Assembly: GCA_021824175.1 (NCBI GenBank) | Contig: JAKALP010000045.1 | Location: forward strand, 1 to 37,039 | DNA length: 37,039 nt | Direction of reading: 5' to 3' | From: Deltaproteobacteria bacterium | Lineage (GTDB): Bacteria > Desulfobacterota > Desulfobacteria > Desulfobacterales > Desulfosarcinaceae | Part shown: piece after piece, positions 1 to 6,954 of the stretch | Layout: each line of letters begins with the position of its first letter | Position numbering within the stretch: the first letter of the stretch is position 1 | Translations under genes and position numbers: made by a program | The notes under the pieces: model-generated | Database searches by the model: none | The model's input: the letters and a program-made list of their open reading frames with translations, nothing else | Told to the model about the DNA's origin: nothing

Positions 1-25
1 ACAGCCATTTACTTTCATTGTGGAG

Positions 26-59
26 GGTTGGATCTGTTCCCGCACCCCCCAATCCAACC
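26..59. repeat. Short inverted repeat ahead of the first gene
   Basis: GGTTGGAT at 26-33 pairs with ATCCAACC at 52-59, an 8-bp stem with an 18-nt loop. It lies about 85 nt upstream of the peptidase start at 144. There is no T-tract, so it could be the end of an upstream unit outside the window or a 5' leader structure. Nothing else is recognisable in bases 1-143. Confidence 0.35.
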
Positions 60-143
60 AACTCTAAAATTCAAAACGGCTTGACCACTATATGTTGGGG
101 GTACCCATTAAAAAGCCGGATGCGGCAAGAAAGGAGAACCGCA

Positions 144-851
144 ATGATCAGACTCAGGGATGGAAGTCAAACCAAAGACATCCGGCTGGACCGCATCATC
201 TTATTTGATGAACGCAGTAGAAAGTTCCCGGTTCGCGCCATGGTCGCCGAGAAGAAGTTGCGCTCCTACACCTGGCGTTGCAACGCCTTTTTGGACCAGG
301 GCCAGGAGGGCGCGTGCGTGGGATTCGGCATCGCCCACGAACTGGCCGCCAGACCCGCGGAAGTAAAGGGTTTGACCAATAAGTATGCTCGCGAGTCCAT
401 TTACTGGGAGGCCCAGAAGATTGACGAGTGGGAGGGGGGGTCCTACCCCGGCGCCAAACCCAAATATGAAGGCACCGCGGTGCTGGCCGGTGTAAAAGTC
501 GCCCAGGGCAAAGGCTTTTTCGATTCTTACCACTGGGGATTCGGATTGGATGATTTGGCCTTGGGAGTAGCTTACAAAGGGCCGGCGGTTTTGGGGTTGC
601 CCTGGATGGAGGCAATGTATGAACCCGATGCCAAGGGCTTCATCCATGCCACGGGGGAGGTCGAGGGCGGCCATTGTATTCTATGCCGGGGAGTCAATGC
701 CAAGGAGGAGTACTTTTTGCTGCACAACTCCTGGGGGAAAGATTGGGGCGATAACGGCGATTGCAAAGTGTCCTTCGCTGACATGAAGAAATTGCTCGCC
801 AACGGCGGTGAATCGGTCTTCTTCGAAGGGCGGCACACTGTAAGGCTTTAA
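144..851 (+). CDS. Papain-like (C1 family) cysteine peptidase, cytoplasmic type
   Basis: A 235-residue C1-fold thiol peptidase. The catalytic set is visible in order: oxyanion Gln52 and nucleophile Cys58 in DQGQEGACVGFG, His177 in EGGHCILCRG, and Asn195 in LHNSWGKDWGDNG. The Gln-to-Cys spacing of six matches papain. I place the start at ATG 144 because AAGGAG precedes it and homology-like sequence starts soon after; an in-frame ATG at 18 would add 42 residues with no family resemblance. There is no signal peptide and no obvious inhibitory propeptide, so it probably acts in the cytoplasm or is exported by an unknown route. Peptidases of this short type occur in bacteria and phages. The substrate is unknown. 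It lies 30 nt ahead of a membrane protein on the same strand and may be co-transcribed with it. Confidence 0.85.
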   Translation: MIRLRDGSQTKDIRLDRIILFDERSRKFPVRAMVAEKKLRSYTWRCNAFLDQGQEGACVGFGIAHELAARPAEVKGLTNKYARESIYWEAQKIDEWEGGSYPGAKPKYEGTAVLAGVKVAQGKGFFDSYHWGFGLDDLALGVAYKGPAVLGLPWMEAMYEPDAKGFIHATGEVEGGHCILCRGVNAKEEYFLLHNSWGKDWGDNGDCKVSFADMKKLLANGGESVFFEGRHTVRL

Positions 852-881
852 ATAAATAACGGGCGGGTTCGCGCAAAAAAC

Positions 882-1628
882 ATGATTTGCCCCAAATGCC
901 ATCAAGTACAAGAAGATGGCCGCACGGAATGCGCGGCTTGTGGCATTATTTTCGCCAAGATCCGGTCGCACCCCGATCCGCCCGCACCCGGTGATGAGCT
1001 GGCGGCGCAGCCGGTCGAATCGGAACAGGATCGGGCAGCGGTCTTAAAGGCGCTTTTCTTCCCGAAACCTGCTGATCCCAATTCCCTGATTGTCGGGCTC
1101 AAAGCTTTGCTGCTGCTTGTGTTGGCGATCTGGAGCTGCAAATTCATCTTCGCATCCATCGAATCCAATGTTGTGGGCGAGAGTTTCATGCACCTGGTGA
1201 ACCTGCCGTTTCACGAGGCCGGTCACATCATCTTCAGCCCTTTGGGCCGATTTCTTCAGGTGTTGGGCGGCACGTTGGGGCAGTTGCTCATGCCGGCCAT
1301 TTGCGCGGGGGTATTGCTCCTCCAAACCCGGGATGCCTTCGGCGCGGCCGTGGCCCTCTGGTGGCTGGCCGAAAGCTTCATGGATATCGCGCCTTACATC
1401 AATGACGCCAGGGCGCTGAAATTGGTTCTTCTGGGAGGCGTCACTGGTCAGGATGTGGCGGACTATCACGATTGGGAGTATTTGCTCGGAACTTTGCGTC
1501 TGCTGAAAATGGACCATGCCCTGGCCTATCTGGCCCAGGGCATGGGGATTGTGCTGATGATTGCTGCCTTGGCGTGGGCGGGTGTCAACCTTTGGGTGCA
1601 GTTCAAAGCGCGAAACTTCACTTCCTAA
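882..1628 (+). CDS. Zinc-ribbon, M50-like (site-2-protease-like) membrane protein
   Basis: A 248-residue protein. The N-terminus is a zinc ribbon (Cys3, Cys6, Cys17, Cys20). A linker follows, then hydrophobic segments near residues 70-92, 105-148, 155-172 and 215-240. HEAGH at 111-115 is an HExxH metal site at the membrane edge, as in M50 intramembrane metalloproteases. DIAPYINDAR at 169-178 may supply the third metal ligand (Asp175). At 248 residues it is short, with no PDZ domain, so it resembles the minimal M50 group. It probably sits in the inner membrane, and its substrate cannot be told. It follows the C1 peptidase by 30 nt and ends 9 nt before a convergent gene, with no obvious terminator between them. 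Confidence 0.65.
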   Translation: MICPKCHQVQEDGRTECAACGIIFAKIRSHPDPPAPGDELAAQPVESEQDRAAVLKALFFPKPADPNSLIVGLKALLLLVLAIWSCKFIFASIESNVVGESFMHLVNLPFHEAGHIIFSPLGRFLQVLGGTLGQLLMPAICAGVLLLQTRDAFGAAVALWWLAESFMDIAPYINDARALKLVLLGGVTGQDVADYHDWEYLLGTLRLLKMDHALAYLAQGMGIVLMIAALAWAGVNLWVQFKARNFTS

Positions 1629-1637
1629 AAGTTGCGC

Positions 1638-2444
1638 TCATGGGTAAACCACCTTGCAATTGGGTAGCTTTGTTTTGAGTGTGCCGATGGCCCCTGGCGT
1701 AATGGTTTGGCTCTGGATCTTGAAGTACTGAAGCTTTTGCAGGTTATAAAGATGGGGCAGGCCGGCATCGGTTATCTTGGTGAAAGAGAGCGTCAAATTC
1801 TCCAGATCCGTATTCTGGCCGATGATGGGCATGCTGGCATCGGTGATTGGCGCATACTGAAGGCCCAGGACTTTTAGTTTCTTCAACCCGGTTAGTTTGG
1901 CAAACCCAGCGTCCGTGATTTTACAACCGTGGATCATCAACTGGATCAGTTCCGGCATGTTGGCGAAGACCGCCGCGCTGCGGTCCGTCAGGTTGGAAGC
2001 CGGCGACATGACAAAACTGCGCAGCTTGACCAGTCCGGCCGCATTGGCCACCCAGTCGTCATTGCCGAATTGGGCCAGCTCCAGGGTTTCAAGGTTCTTG
2101 AGCACTTTCAAGTGCCGCATGTTCTCCGTGGTCAGGGCCTGGGCGCGTTCGATGGTGCCGCCAACGGCGCTCAAAGATTTGAGGTTACGCACCTCATCGG
2201 TGGTTTTCAGGTTGTAGCCCAGTTGGTTGAGCCAGAGACGGGCCTCCTCCAGAGCGGCTTCTTCCGCCGCCTGATCCATGATCGCCTGGCGTCCCGCGAC
2301 TTTGCTGCTGCTGGGTGGCACCATCTTTGAATCGATTTGCGGCTTGACGGTGGTTGCAATGGGTGCTTTGGCAGGGGTTTCTGCATATACCAAAGTCGCG
2401 AACAAAATGATTAACAGGATCAGTAGACCGGATTTTTGTTTCAT
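1638..2444 (-). CDS. Secreted leucine-rich-repeat protein
   Basis: A 268-residue protein starting with a clear Sec signal peptide (MKQKSG, a hydrophobic stretch to about residue 20, and cleavage probably after VYA-E). Residues about 100-260 hold leucine-rich repeats of the ITDAGLPHL type, with repeated ITDA and TDAG turns spaced about 24-26 residues apart, like the cysteine-containing or RNI-like repeats common in environmental bacteria. Residues 25-95 are a low-complexity linker and helical region. The start has a good ribosome-binding site (AAGGAGAATTAG). It probably binds a protein partner in the periplasm or at the cell surface; no catalytic motif is visible. It is convergent with the zinc-ribbon membrane protein gene. 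Confidence 0.7.
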   Translation of the reverse strand: MKQKSGLLILLIILFATLVYAETPAKAPIATTVKPQIDSKMVPPSSSKVAGRQAIMDQAAEEAALEEARLWLNQLGYNLKTTDEVRNLKSLSAVGGTIERAQALTTENMRHLKVLKNLETLELAQFGNDDWVANAAGLVKLRSFVMSPASNLTDRSAAVFANMPELIQLMIHGCKITDAGFAKLTGLKKLKVLGLQYAPITDASMPIIGQNTDLENLTLSFTKITDAGLPHLYNLQKLQYFKIQSQTITPGAIGTLKTKLPNCKVVYP

Positions 2445-2603
2445 CTAATTCTCCTTTGGGGGGTAATGATATGGTGTTGGTTACTTGTATGCCATGCCGC
2501 CAATCGTGTGTCGGAAATCTTCATCGTATTTATCATGACCATAACGGCCTGTAAATATTATTCAAAGAAGGCCATGGGCACTGACAAAACGTGAGGAGCG
2601 GCA

Positions 2604-3344
2604 ATGAGTTGGAAGCAATCATTTAGAAGGGAAATAGCGAAGTTTGACGGCCGGATCGTTGTCACATTCATGCTTGCCTGCATGGTGATCATCACCTATC
2701 AATACTATTTTCAGAGCCCCATTGATTACTTTCAATCTCTAGTGAGAAAAGTTTCAGCCGATGAGGCACTGCTTTACCAATCCATGGCTTGGCATTTGGG
2801 AAGTTTCTTCATGCTCATGATCGTGCCGATCACATCCATGGGAATTATGAACCGCTTTTCGGCCCGCAAATTCTCCCCATACAAATATACATTTAAGCTC
2901 GGTGACTATAAGACCGGTATCAAGTTGGCTTTGCTATTTGCCGTGATCACGGTGGGCATCCATCTTCTGTTGGTGGCATTCGGGGTCATTGTGGCCGATA
3001 TTTATCCGGCCTGTAAAAGTCAATTGATTCGGCGCTACTTTCTGGTTTTTGTGCTGTTCGAATGCTCCCAATGTTTATACATGACGGGCTTCGAATACTT
3101 CTTCCGGGGCTTTTTGCTCATCGAAGCCCAGGCAGTATTTGGCAATAATGCCCTGGCCATTACTTTGCTGCCCTACATCATCATCAAGTTCGGCAAGCCG
3201 CCCGTTGAAATCTACACCGCCATCATCGTGGGCCTGGTCCTAGGGTACATGACGATCCGGACCCGCAGCTTCTGGTATGCTGCCCTGGCCCACAGTCTGC
3301 TGGCGACCGCCGTCGATGTTTTTGCGGTCTATGCGGGTGGATAA
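2604..3344 (+). CDS. CPBP-family (CAAX-like) intramembrane protease homologue, possibly inactive
   Basis: A 246-residue multi-pass membrane protein with hydrophobic spans near 18-34, 62-82, 106-132, 145-162, 166-195, 203-217 and 222-240. It carries CPBP landmarks: FEYFFRGF at 163-170 (motif 1, Glu164 and Arg168), IIKFGKPPVE at 193-202 (motif 2), and HSLLATAVD at 230-238 (last His motif). In this subgroup motif 2 normally reads with His before FGKP; here that position is Lys195, so a metal ligand appears lost. The start ATG follows GAGGAG. Family members process or protect membrane proteins. With the His replaced, activity is doubtful and a structural role is possible. Confidence 0.65.
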   Translation: MSWKQSFRREIAKFDGRIVVTFMLACMVIITYQYYFQSPIDYFQSLVRKVSADEALLYQSMAWHLGSFFMLMIVPITSMGIMNRFSARKFSPYKYTFKLGDYKTGIKLALLFAVITVGIHLLLVAFGVIVADIYPACKSQLIRRYFLVFVLFECSQCLYMTGFEYFFRGFLLIEAQAVFGNNALAITLLPYIIIKFGKPPVEIYTAIIVGLVLGYMTIRTRSFWYAALAHSLLATAVDVFAVYAGG

Positions 3345-3417
3345 GGAAGGTTCCCTGGAGGACTTTCGTATAAAGCGCATTGCCATTAATCTAAGAGCCT
3401 TCAATGAAGATCCAAAT

Positions 3418-3505
3418 CGTACTCGTACTCAGCGAAGCGGTACTCGTACGCGTACTCGAATGGGTTTAGAAAGTCATTTCGAGTACGAGTACGCGTACGA
3501 GTACG
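3418..3505. repeat. GTACTCG-type palindromic repeat element, copy 1
   Basis: An intergenic block made of GTACTCG units and their complement CGAGTAC. GTACTCGTACGCGTACTC at 3440-3457 is the exact reverse complement of GAGTACGCGTACGAGTAC at 3487-3504 (18-bp stem, 29-nt loop), and the arms themselves contain internal palindromes. A shorter direct unit lies at 3418-3430. A related hairpin occurs at 21591-21620. It looks like a dispersed REP-like element and carries no open reading frame of its own. Confidence 0.75.
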
Positions 3506-3571
3506 AAATACACGCACGCTATGGAAAAAAGCTTAAGTTAATGGCATTGAACATAAAATGGTAAAAAAGAA

Positions 3572-3614
3572 GGCACGAAGAAGAGAGAGTTGCCATTCTT
3601 TGCTTCTTCGTGCC
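3572..3614. terminator. Hairpin between convergent genes, likely terminator
   Basis: GGCACGAAGAAG at 3572-3583 pairs exactly with CTTCTTCGTGCC at 3603-3614, a 12-bp stem with a 19-nt loop. It sits between the CPBP gene and the convergent acyl-CoA dehydrogenase gene. An A-run lies on its left side at 3563-3568, which is a U-run when read on the minus strand, so it could end the minus-strand dehydrogenase transcript. Confidence 0.5.
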
Positions 3615-3657
3615 AGAGGAATGGGAGAGGTTAAGGGCTCTCCCATCGTATGGAAGG

Positions 3658-4815
3658 CTATTTTTGCTTGCCCAGCAAGGTGCTGGCGATGGTGTTCTTC
3701 TGGATCTCTTTGGTCCCTTCGTAGATTTCGGTGATCTTGGCGTCGCGGTAGTAGCGCTCTACATCATACTCTTGCATGTAGCCGTAGCCGCCCAGTAATT
3801 GGATTGCTTCATCGCATACTTCCACCGCCGTGCGGGCGGCGTACATTTTGGCCATGGAGGTTAATTTGGGATCGATGCGGCCCTGGTCGAAATTCCAGGC
3901 GGCTTTGTAAACGAGCAGGCGGGCCGTTTCGATTTTGGTGGCCATGTCGGCCAGTTTGTGCTGGGTGATCTGGAACTGGGCGATCTTCTTGCCGAACTGT
4001 TCGCGCTGTTTGACGTAGGCCAGGGCGCGGTCAAAGCCGCCTTGGGCAATGCCCAGGCCCTGGGCCGCCACCAGGATGCGGCTTTCGTCAAAGAACTCCA
4101 GCAGGTGGTAGAAACCTTTGTTTTCTTCGCCGATCAAATTCTTCATGGGCACGCGCACATCTTTGAAAGTGACTTCGGCCGTATAAGAGAGTGTAATTCC
4201 CATTTTGTGGCCTACATCCTGATAAGACACGCCGGGCCGGTTGGCTTCCACCAGAATCATGCTCAGCCCGCGATGGGGCGGATTGGCGTCGGGATTGGTT
4301 TTGCACAGCACATTATAAAAACCGGCCAGCGGCCCGCTGTTGGTGATGAAGATTTTGCTGCCGTTGATGACCCAGCTATCGCCATCCTTGACGGCCGTGG
4401 TTTCCACGGTAGTAATATCCGAACCATGATCGGGTTCGGTGAAGGCGCCGCAGGAAAGGCATTTGCCCTCGGCCACCTTGGGTAGCCAGGCGGCCTTTTG
4501 TTCTTCCGTGCCGTGGTGCAGGATCAGTTCGCTGGCGAAGTCGGCGATGAGCAGGCAGGTTCCCACCGTGCTGTCGCCGCGGGCCAGTTCTTCGGCCACC
4601 AGGATGTTTTCAATGACCCCCATGCCCTGGCCGGAGTATTTCTCGGGAAAATGGATGCCGATGAATCCGAGCTCAGCTGCCTTTTTCCATAGTCGTTCAG
4701 GGTAGGCGCGCCGCTCCAGCAAGTCGTGGATCTCTTCTTTTTTAAATTCGCCTTTGACGAAATCCCGGACCGCTTTTTGAATCTGGGTCTGTTCCTTGCT
4801 TAATTCAAATTCCAT
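3658..4815 (-). CDS. Acyl-CoA dehydrogenase
   Basis: A 385-residue FAD-dependent acyl-CoA dehydrogenase, the usual length for the short/medium-chain group. Family signatures include FTEPDHGSD near 120-130, the region ending IFITNSG near 155, and QLLGGYGYMQEYDVERYYRD near the C-terminus. The catalytic base is Glu366 in ITEIYEGTKEIQ, the position used by short- and medium-chain and glutaryl-type enzymes. It oxidises a CoA ester to the 2,3-enoyl-CoA and passes electrons to electron-transfer flavoprotein. The start ATG follows AAGGAGGGCAAA. It is divergent from a sigma-54 activator gene, and a -24/-12 promoter lies about 110 nt upstream. Chain-length specificity cannot be read from sequence alone. 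Confidence 0.92.
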   Translation of the reverse strand: MEFELSKEQTQIQKAVRDFVKGEFKKEEIHDLLERRAYPERLWKKAAELGFIGIHFPEKYSGQGMGVIENILVAEELARGDSTVGTCLLIADFASELILHHGTEEQKAAWLPKVAEGKCLSCGAFTEPDHGSDITTVETTAVKDGDSWVINGSKIFITNSGPLAGFYNVLCKTNPDANPPHRGLSMILVEANRPGVSYQDVGHKMGITLSYTAEVTFKDVRVPMKNLIGEENKGFYHLLEFFDESRILVAAQGLGIAQGGFDRALAYVKQREQFGKKIAQFQITQHKLADMATKIETARLLVYKAAWNFDQGRIDPKLTSMAKMYAARTAVEVCDEAIQLLGGYGYMQEYDVERYYRDAKITEIYEGTKEIQKNTIASTLLGKQK

Positions 4816-4936
4816 TTTGCCCTCCTTGTTTTGGCATGGCTATTTTGGATCATGGGTTGGATCAACCGCAATCCGCCGGCGCGGGGATGGTAGCGGGGCA
4901 GGGGGGGCGGATGAGGCTGAAACCTCAGGGATAATC

Positions 4937-4952
4937 AGCAAGTAGCATACCA
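4937..4952 (-). promoter_or_regulatory. Candidate sigma-54 promoter of the acyl-CoA dehydrogenase gene
   Basis: On the minus strand this reads TGGTATGCTACTTGCT, matching TGGCAC-N5-TTGCW except at two of the -24 positions, with correct GG/GC spacing. Transcription would start near 4926 and leave a leader of about 110 nt. The two palindromes at 5004-5019 and 5055-5070 would then be centred about 86 and 137 bp upstream, typical for an enhancer-binding activator. Confidence 0.65.
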
Positions 4953-5003
4953 TCACCTTTTTCCTATTAAAATCAAAATTTTAAAAAAATGCAGGCAATC
5001 CAG

Positions 5004-5019
5004 CTGTTCCATGGAACAG
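5004..5019. promoter_or_regulatory. 16-bp palindrome, candidate activator site 1
   Basis: CTGTTCCATGGAACAG is a perfect 16-bp palindrome in the divergent region between the acyl-CoA dehydrogenase and the sigma-54 activator gene. An almost identical copy lies 51 bp away at 5055-5070. It is most simply read as a binding site of the adjacent activator, serving the dehydrogenase promoter as an enhancer and possibly autoregulating the activator. Confidence 0.65.
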
Positions 5020-5029
5020 AAATTGGCTG

Positions 5030-5055
5030 GACTATAGTACAGAAAGTCTATAGTC
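5030..5055. promoter_or_regulatory. Inverted repeat between the two activator palindromes
   Basis: GACTATAG at 5030-5037 pairs with CTATAGTC at 5048-5055 across a 10-nt spacer. It lies exactly between the two CTGTTCC palindromes. It could be a third site for a dimeric regulator or part of the activator gene's own promoter (TATAGT at 5035-5040 resembles a -10 box). Confidence 0.35.
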
Positions 5056-5070
5056 TGTTCCCTGGAACAG
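5055..5070. promoter_or_regulatory. 16-bp palindrome, candidate activator site 2
   Basis: CTGTTCCCTGGAACAG differs by one base from the copy at 5004-5019. Centre-to-centre spacing is 51 bp, close to five helical turns, so both sites face a similar side of the DNA. It ends 17 nt before the activator's start codon at 5088, so binding here could also block the activator's own expression. Confidence 0.65.
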
Positions 5071-5087
5071 AAAAACAGGAGGTGGCA

Positions 5088-6647
5088 ATGGATGCCAACG
5101 AATTTTTCCGCGAATCCACTTTACGGATCTGCGGCAGCCTGGACATTGAAAAAGCCATGCAGCGCTGCCTGCACTATTGGGCGCAATTCATTCCGGCCAG
5201 CCGTTTGTGCTTTCACGTCTACGACCGCGAATCGGGGATCGTGGAGACCGTGGCCATGTCCACCCTGGACCACGGCGAGGCCTTGACCCTGCGCACGCCC
5301 CTGTCCGAGCGCGGCCGGCGCCAGGTGGAGGAACAGCGCCGCTCGCGCACCAAGCTGGTGGCCCGCATGGGCGACGATGCCGTGGCCGGCCCGGTGGTGC
5401 GCCATTTTGATGCCGAAGATCTTTCCGGTCTGTTACTCGATCTGGCCTTGGAGAAGAAGTTCATCGGCACGGTGTCAGTCTTCGGTGAACCGGGCCGGCA
5501 GTTTAACCAAGAGCATGTGCGTCTGCTCTCCCTGCTGAACCGGCCCTTTGCAATCGCCTTGGCCAACAGTCTCCGTTACCGCGAATTGCGCAAACTGCGG
5601 GACATGCTGGCGGACGACAATCGCTACCTGCGCGATGAATTGCGTCAGATGGCCGGTGAAGAAGTTGTGGGGGCCGGCGGCGGTCTGGGCACGATCATGG
5701 AGATGGTGCGCCAGGTGGCGCCCTTGGACAGTCCCGTTTTGCTTCTGGGTGAAACCGGTGTGGGCAAGGAGGTGCTGGCCAATGCCATCCATAATCTCTC
5801 CGCGCGCCGCAATGGGCCGTTTATCCGGGTCAACTGCGGCGCCATCACCGATACGCTGATGGATAGCGAGCTGTTCGGGCATGAGAAGGGGGCCTTTACC
5901 GGCGCGGCAACCCGCAAGCGGGGACGGTTTGAGCGCGCCGACGGGGGCACCATCTTTCTGGATGAAGTTGGCGAGTTGTCCTTGGAAGCCCAGGTGCGTC
6001 TGCTGCGGGTGCTGCAGGACAAGACCATTGAGCGCGTGGGCGGGACCGAAACCATTCGCGTCGATATTCGCATCATCGCCGCCACCCACCGCAATCTGGA
6101 GCAGATGCTGACCGACGGCCGCTTTCGCGAAGATCTTTACTTCCGCTTGCGGGTCTTCCCCATTGTGATTCCGCCATTGCGGCAACGCAGCGAAGATATT
6201 CCGGCTTTGGTGAAGCATTTTGTGAGCAAAAAGGCGCGGGAGATGAAGTTGTCCGAAGTGCCGGAACTGGCGCCGGGCGCTCTGGAGCAATTGATGCGCT
6301 ACTCCTGGCCGGGCAATGCCCGTGAGTTGGAAAATGCGGTGGAGCGGGCTTTGATCGTCAGCCGCGGCGCGCCTTTGACTTTCAGGGATATTGTTCCGAC
6401 CGTGCCGGGGCCAGCACAATCCAAATCGCCGCAACCTGCTACCCAGAAGGCTTCGCCGCGGACATTGGATGCCGTCATGGCCGGGCATATCCAGACCGTG
6501 CTGGACGGCTGCTCGGGACGGATCGAAGGGCCCAAGGGGGCCGCGTCTCTGTTAGGCATCCATCCCTCCACTTTACGAAAACGAATGCGAAAACTCGGGA
6601 TCGATTTCGGAAGAAAAAGAGCCGGCCGGCCGGCGGCGGGGGTTTGA
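5088..6647 (+). CDS. GAF-domain sigma-54-dependent transcriptional activator
   Basis: A 519-residue enhancer-binding protein. Residues about 1-165 resemble a GAF sensor domain and a helical linker follows. The AAA+ domain (about 195-430) has GETGVGKE (Walker A), GAFTGA (the loop that contacts sigma-54) and GGTIFLDEVGE (Walker B). The C-terminus holds a Fis-type helix-turn-helix (AASLLGIHPSTLRKRMRKLG). I choose ATG 5088 because AGGAGGTGGCA precedes it; the in-frame ATG at 4989 would put the coding region over the two palindromes. GAF domains of this class sense small molecules, here perhaps an acyl-CoA or fatty acid. Its gene is divergent from acyl-CoA dehydrogenase, which has a -24/-12 promoter, so that gene is the likely target. 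Confidence 0.93.
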   Translation: MDANEFFRESTLRICGSLDIEKAMQRCLHYWAQFIPASRLCFHVYDRESGIVETVAMSTLDHGEALTLRTPLSERGRRQVEEQRRSRTKLVARMGDDAVAGPVVRHFDAEDLSGLLLDLALEKKFIGTVSVFGEPGRQFNQEHVRLLSLLNRPFAIALANSLRYRELRKLRDMLADDNRYLRDELRQMAGEEVVGAGGGLGTIMEMVRQVAPLDSPVLLLGETGVGKEVLANAIHNLSARRNGPFIRVNCGAITDTLMDSELFGHEKGAFTGAATRKRGRFERADGGTIFLDEVGELSLEAQVRLLRVLQDKTIERVGGTETIRVDIRIIAATHRNLEQMLTDGRFREDLYFRLRVFPIVIPPLRQRSEDIPALVKHFVSKKAREMKLSEVPELAPGALEQLMRYSWPGNARELENAVERALIVSRGAPLTFRDIVPTVPGPAQSKSPQPATQKASPRTLDAVMAGHIQTVLDGCSGRIEGPKGAASLLGIHPSTLRKRMRKLGIDFGRKRAGRPAAGV

Positions 6648-6692
6648 TTGTCGTGATCGTCATCATAGAAAGGGCGTGTTGATTGGTTGTTT

Positions 6693-6900
6693 CGTTAATT
6701 GGTTGATTCGTTGATTGGTTGATTCGTCAAAGGAATTCTGCCATTTTTAAAATGCTGAATTTTGATGCCCTTGTGAAAAGTAGCACAGTGGTCATTCAAG
6801 TCATCCCCGCGAAGGCGGGGAACCAGTACATTCAGTCGATTCTGGATATGACCTAAATAGGAAAATTCTTCTCACCAATCAACGAATCAACCAATCAACG
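6693..6900. repeat. Element bounded by 26-bp inverted repeats with a central REP-like hairpin
   Basis: The left arm at 6693-6718 and the right arm at 6875-6900 are inverted copies that match at 25 of 26 positions. Each is built from a GATTGGTTGATTCGTT-type unit that also occurs in partial tandem copies at 6679-6728. The 156-bp interior has no reading frame but carries CCCCGC-GAAG-GCGGGG at 6805-6820. Together with the start of the next feature it fills the 307-bp gap between the activator and the acyl-CoA ligase gene. It looks like a non-autonomous mobile or REP-type element. Confidence 0.55.
6805..6820. repeat. REP-like GC-rich hairpin
   Basis: CCCCGCGAAGGCGGGG forms a 6-bp GC stem with a GAAG loop. 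Similar short palindromes of the form TCATCCCCGCGAAGGCGGGG are dispersed in many proteobacterial genomes, so this is probably one copy of a genome-wide repeat. Only one copy is seen in this window. Confidence 0.5.
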
Positions 6901-6911
6901 AACAAACGCGG

Positions 6912-6935
6912 GGGGCAACCCTTCCGGATTGCCCC
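6912..6935. terminator. Hairpin downstream of the acyl-CoA ligase gene
   Basis: GGGGCAA at 6912-6918 pairs with TTGCCCC at 6929-6935 (7-bp stem, 10-nt loop), 20 nt after the stop codon of the minus-strand ligase. TTTT follows it on the plus strand, and a GTTTGTT stretch follows it on the minus strand. It probably acts as a terminator for the ligase and perhaps in both directions. Confidence 0.55.
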
Positions 6936-6954
6936 TTTTGCTTCTCACTATCGG

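Noticed and set aside
3418-3505. GTACTCG repeats considered as a CRISPR array
   Set aside because: The units are directly stacked palindromes without spacers of regular length, and no cas gene is present in the window.
5475-6488. Minus-strand open frame of 337 codons over the GAF activator
   Set aside because: It is a shadow of the AAA+ activator; Gln/His-rich with no motif.
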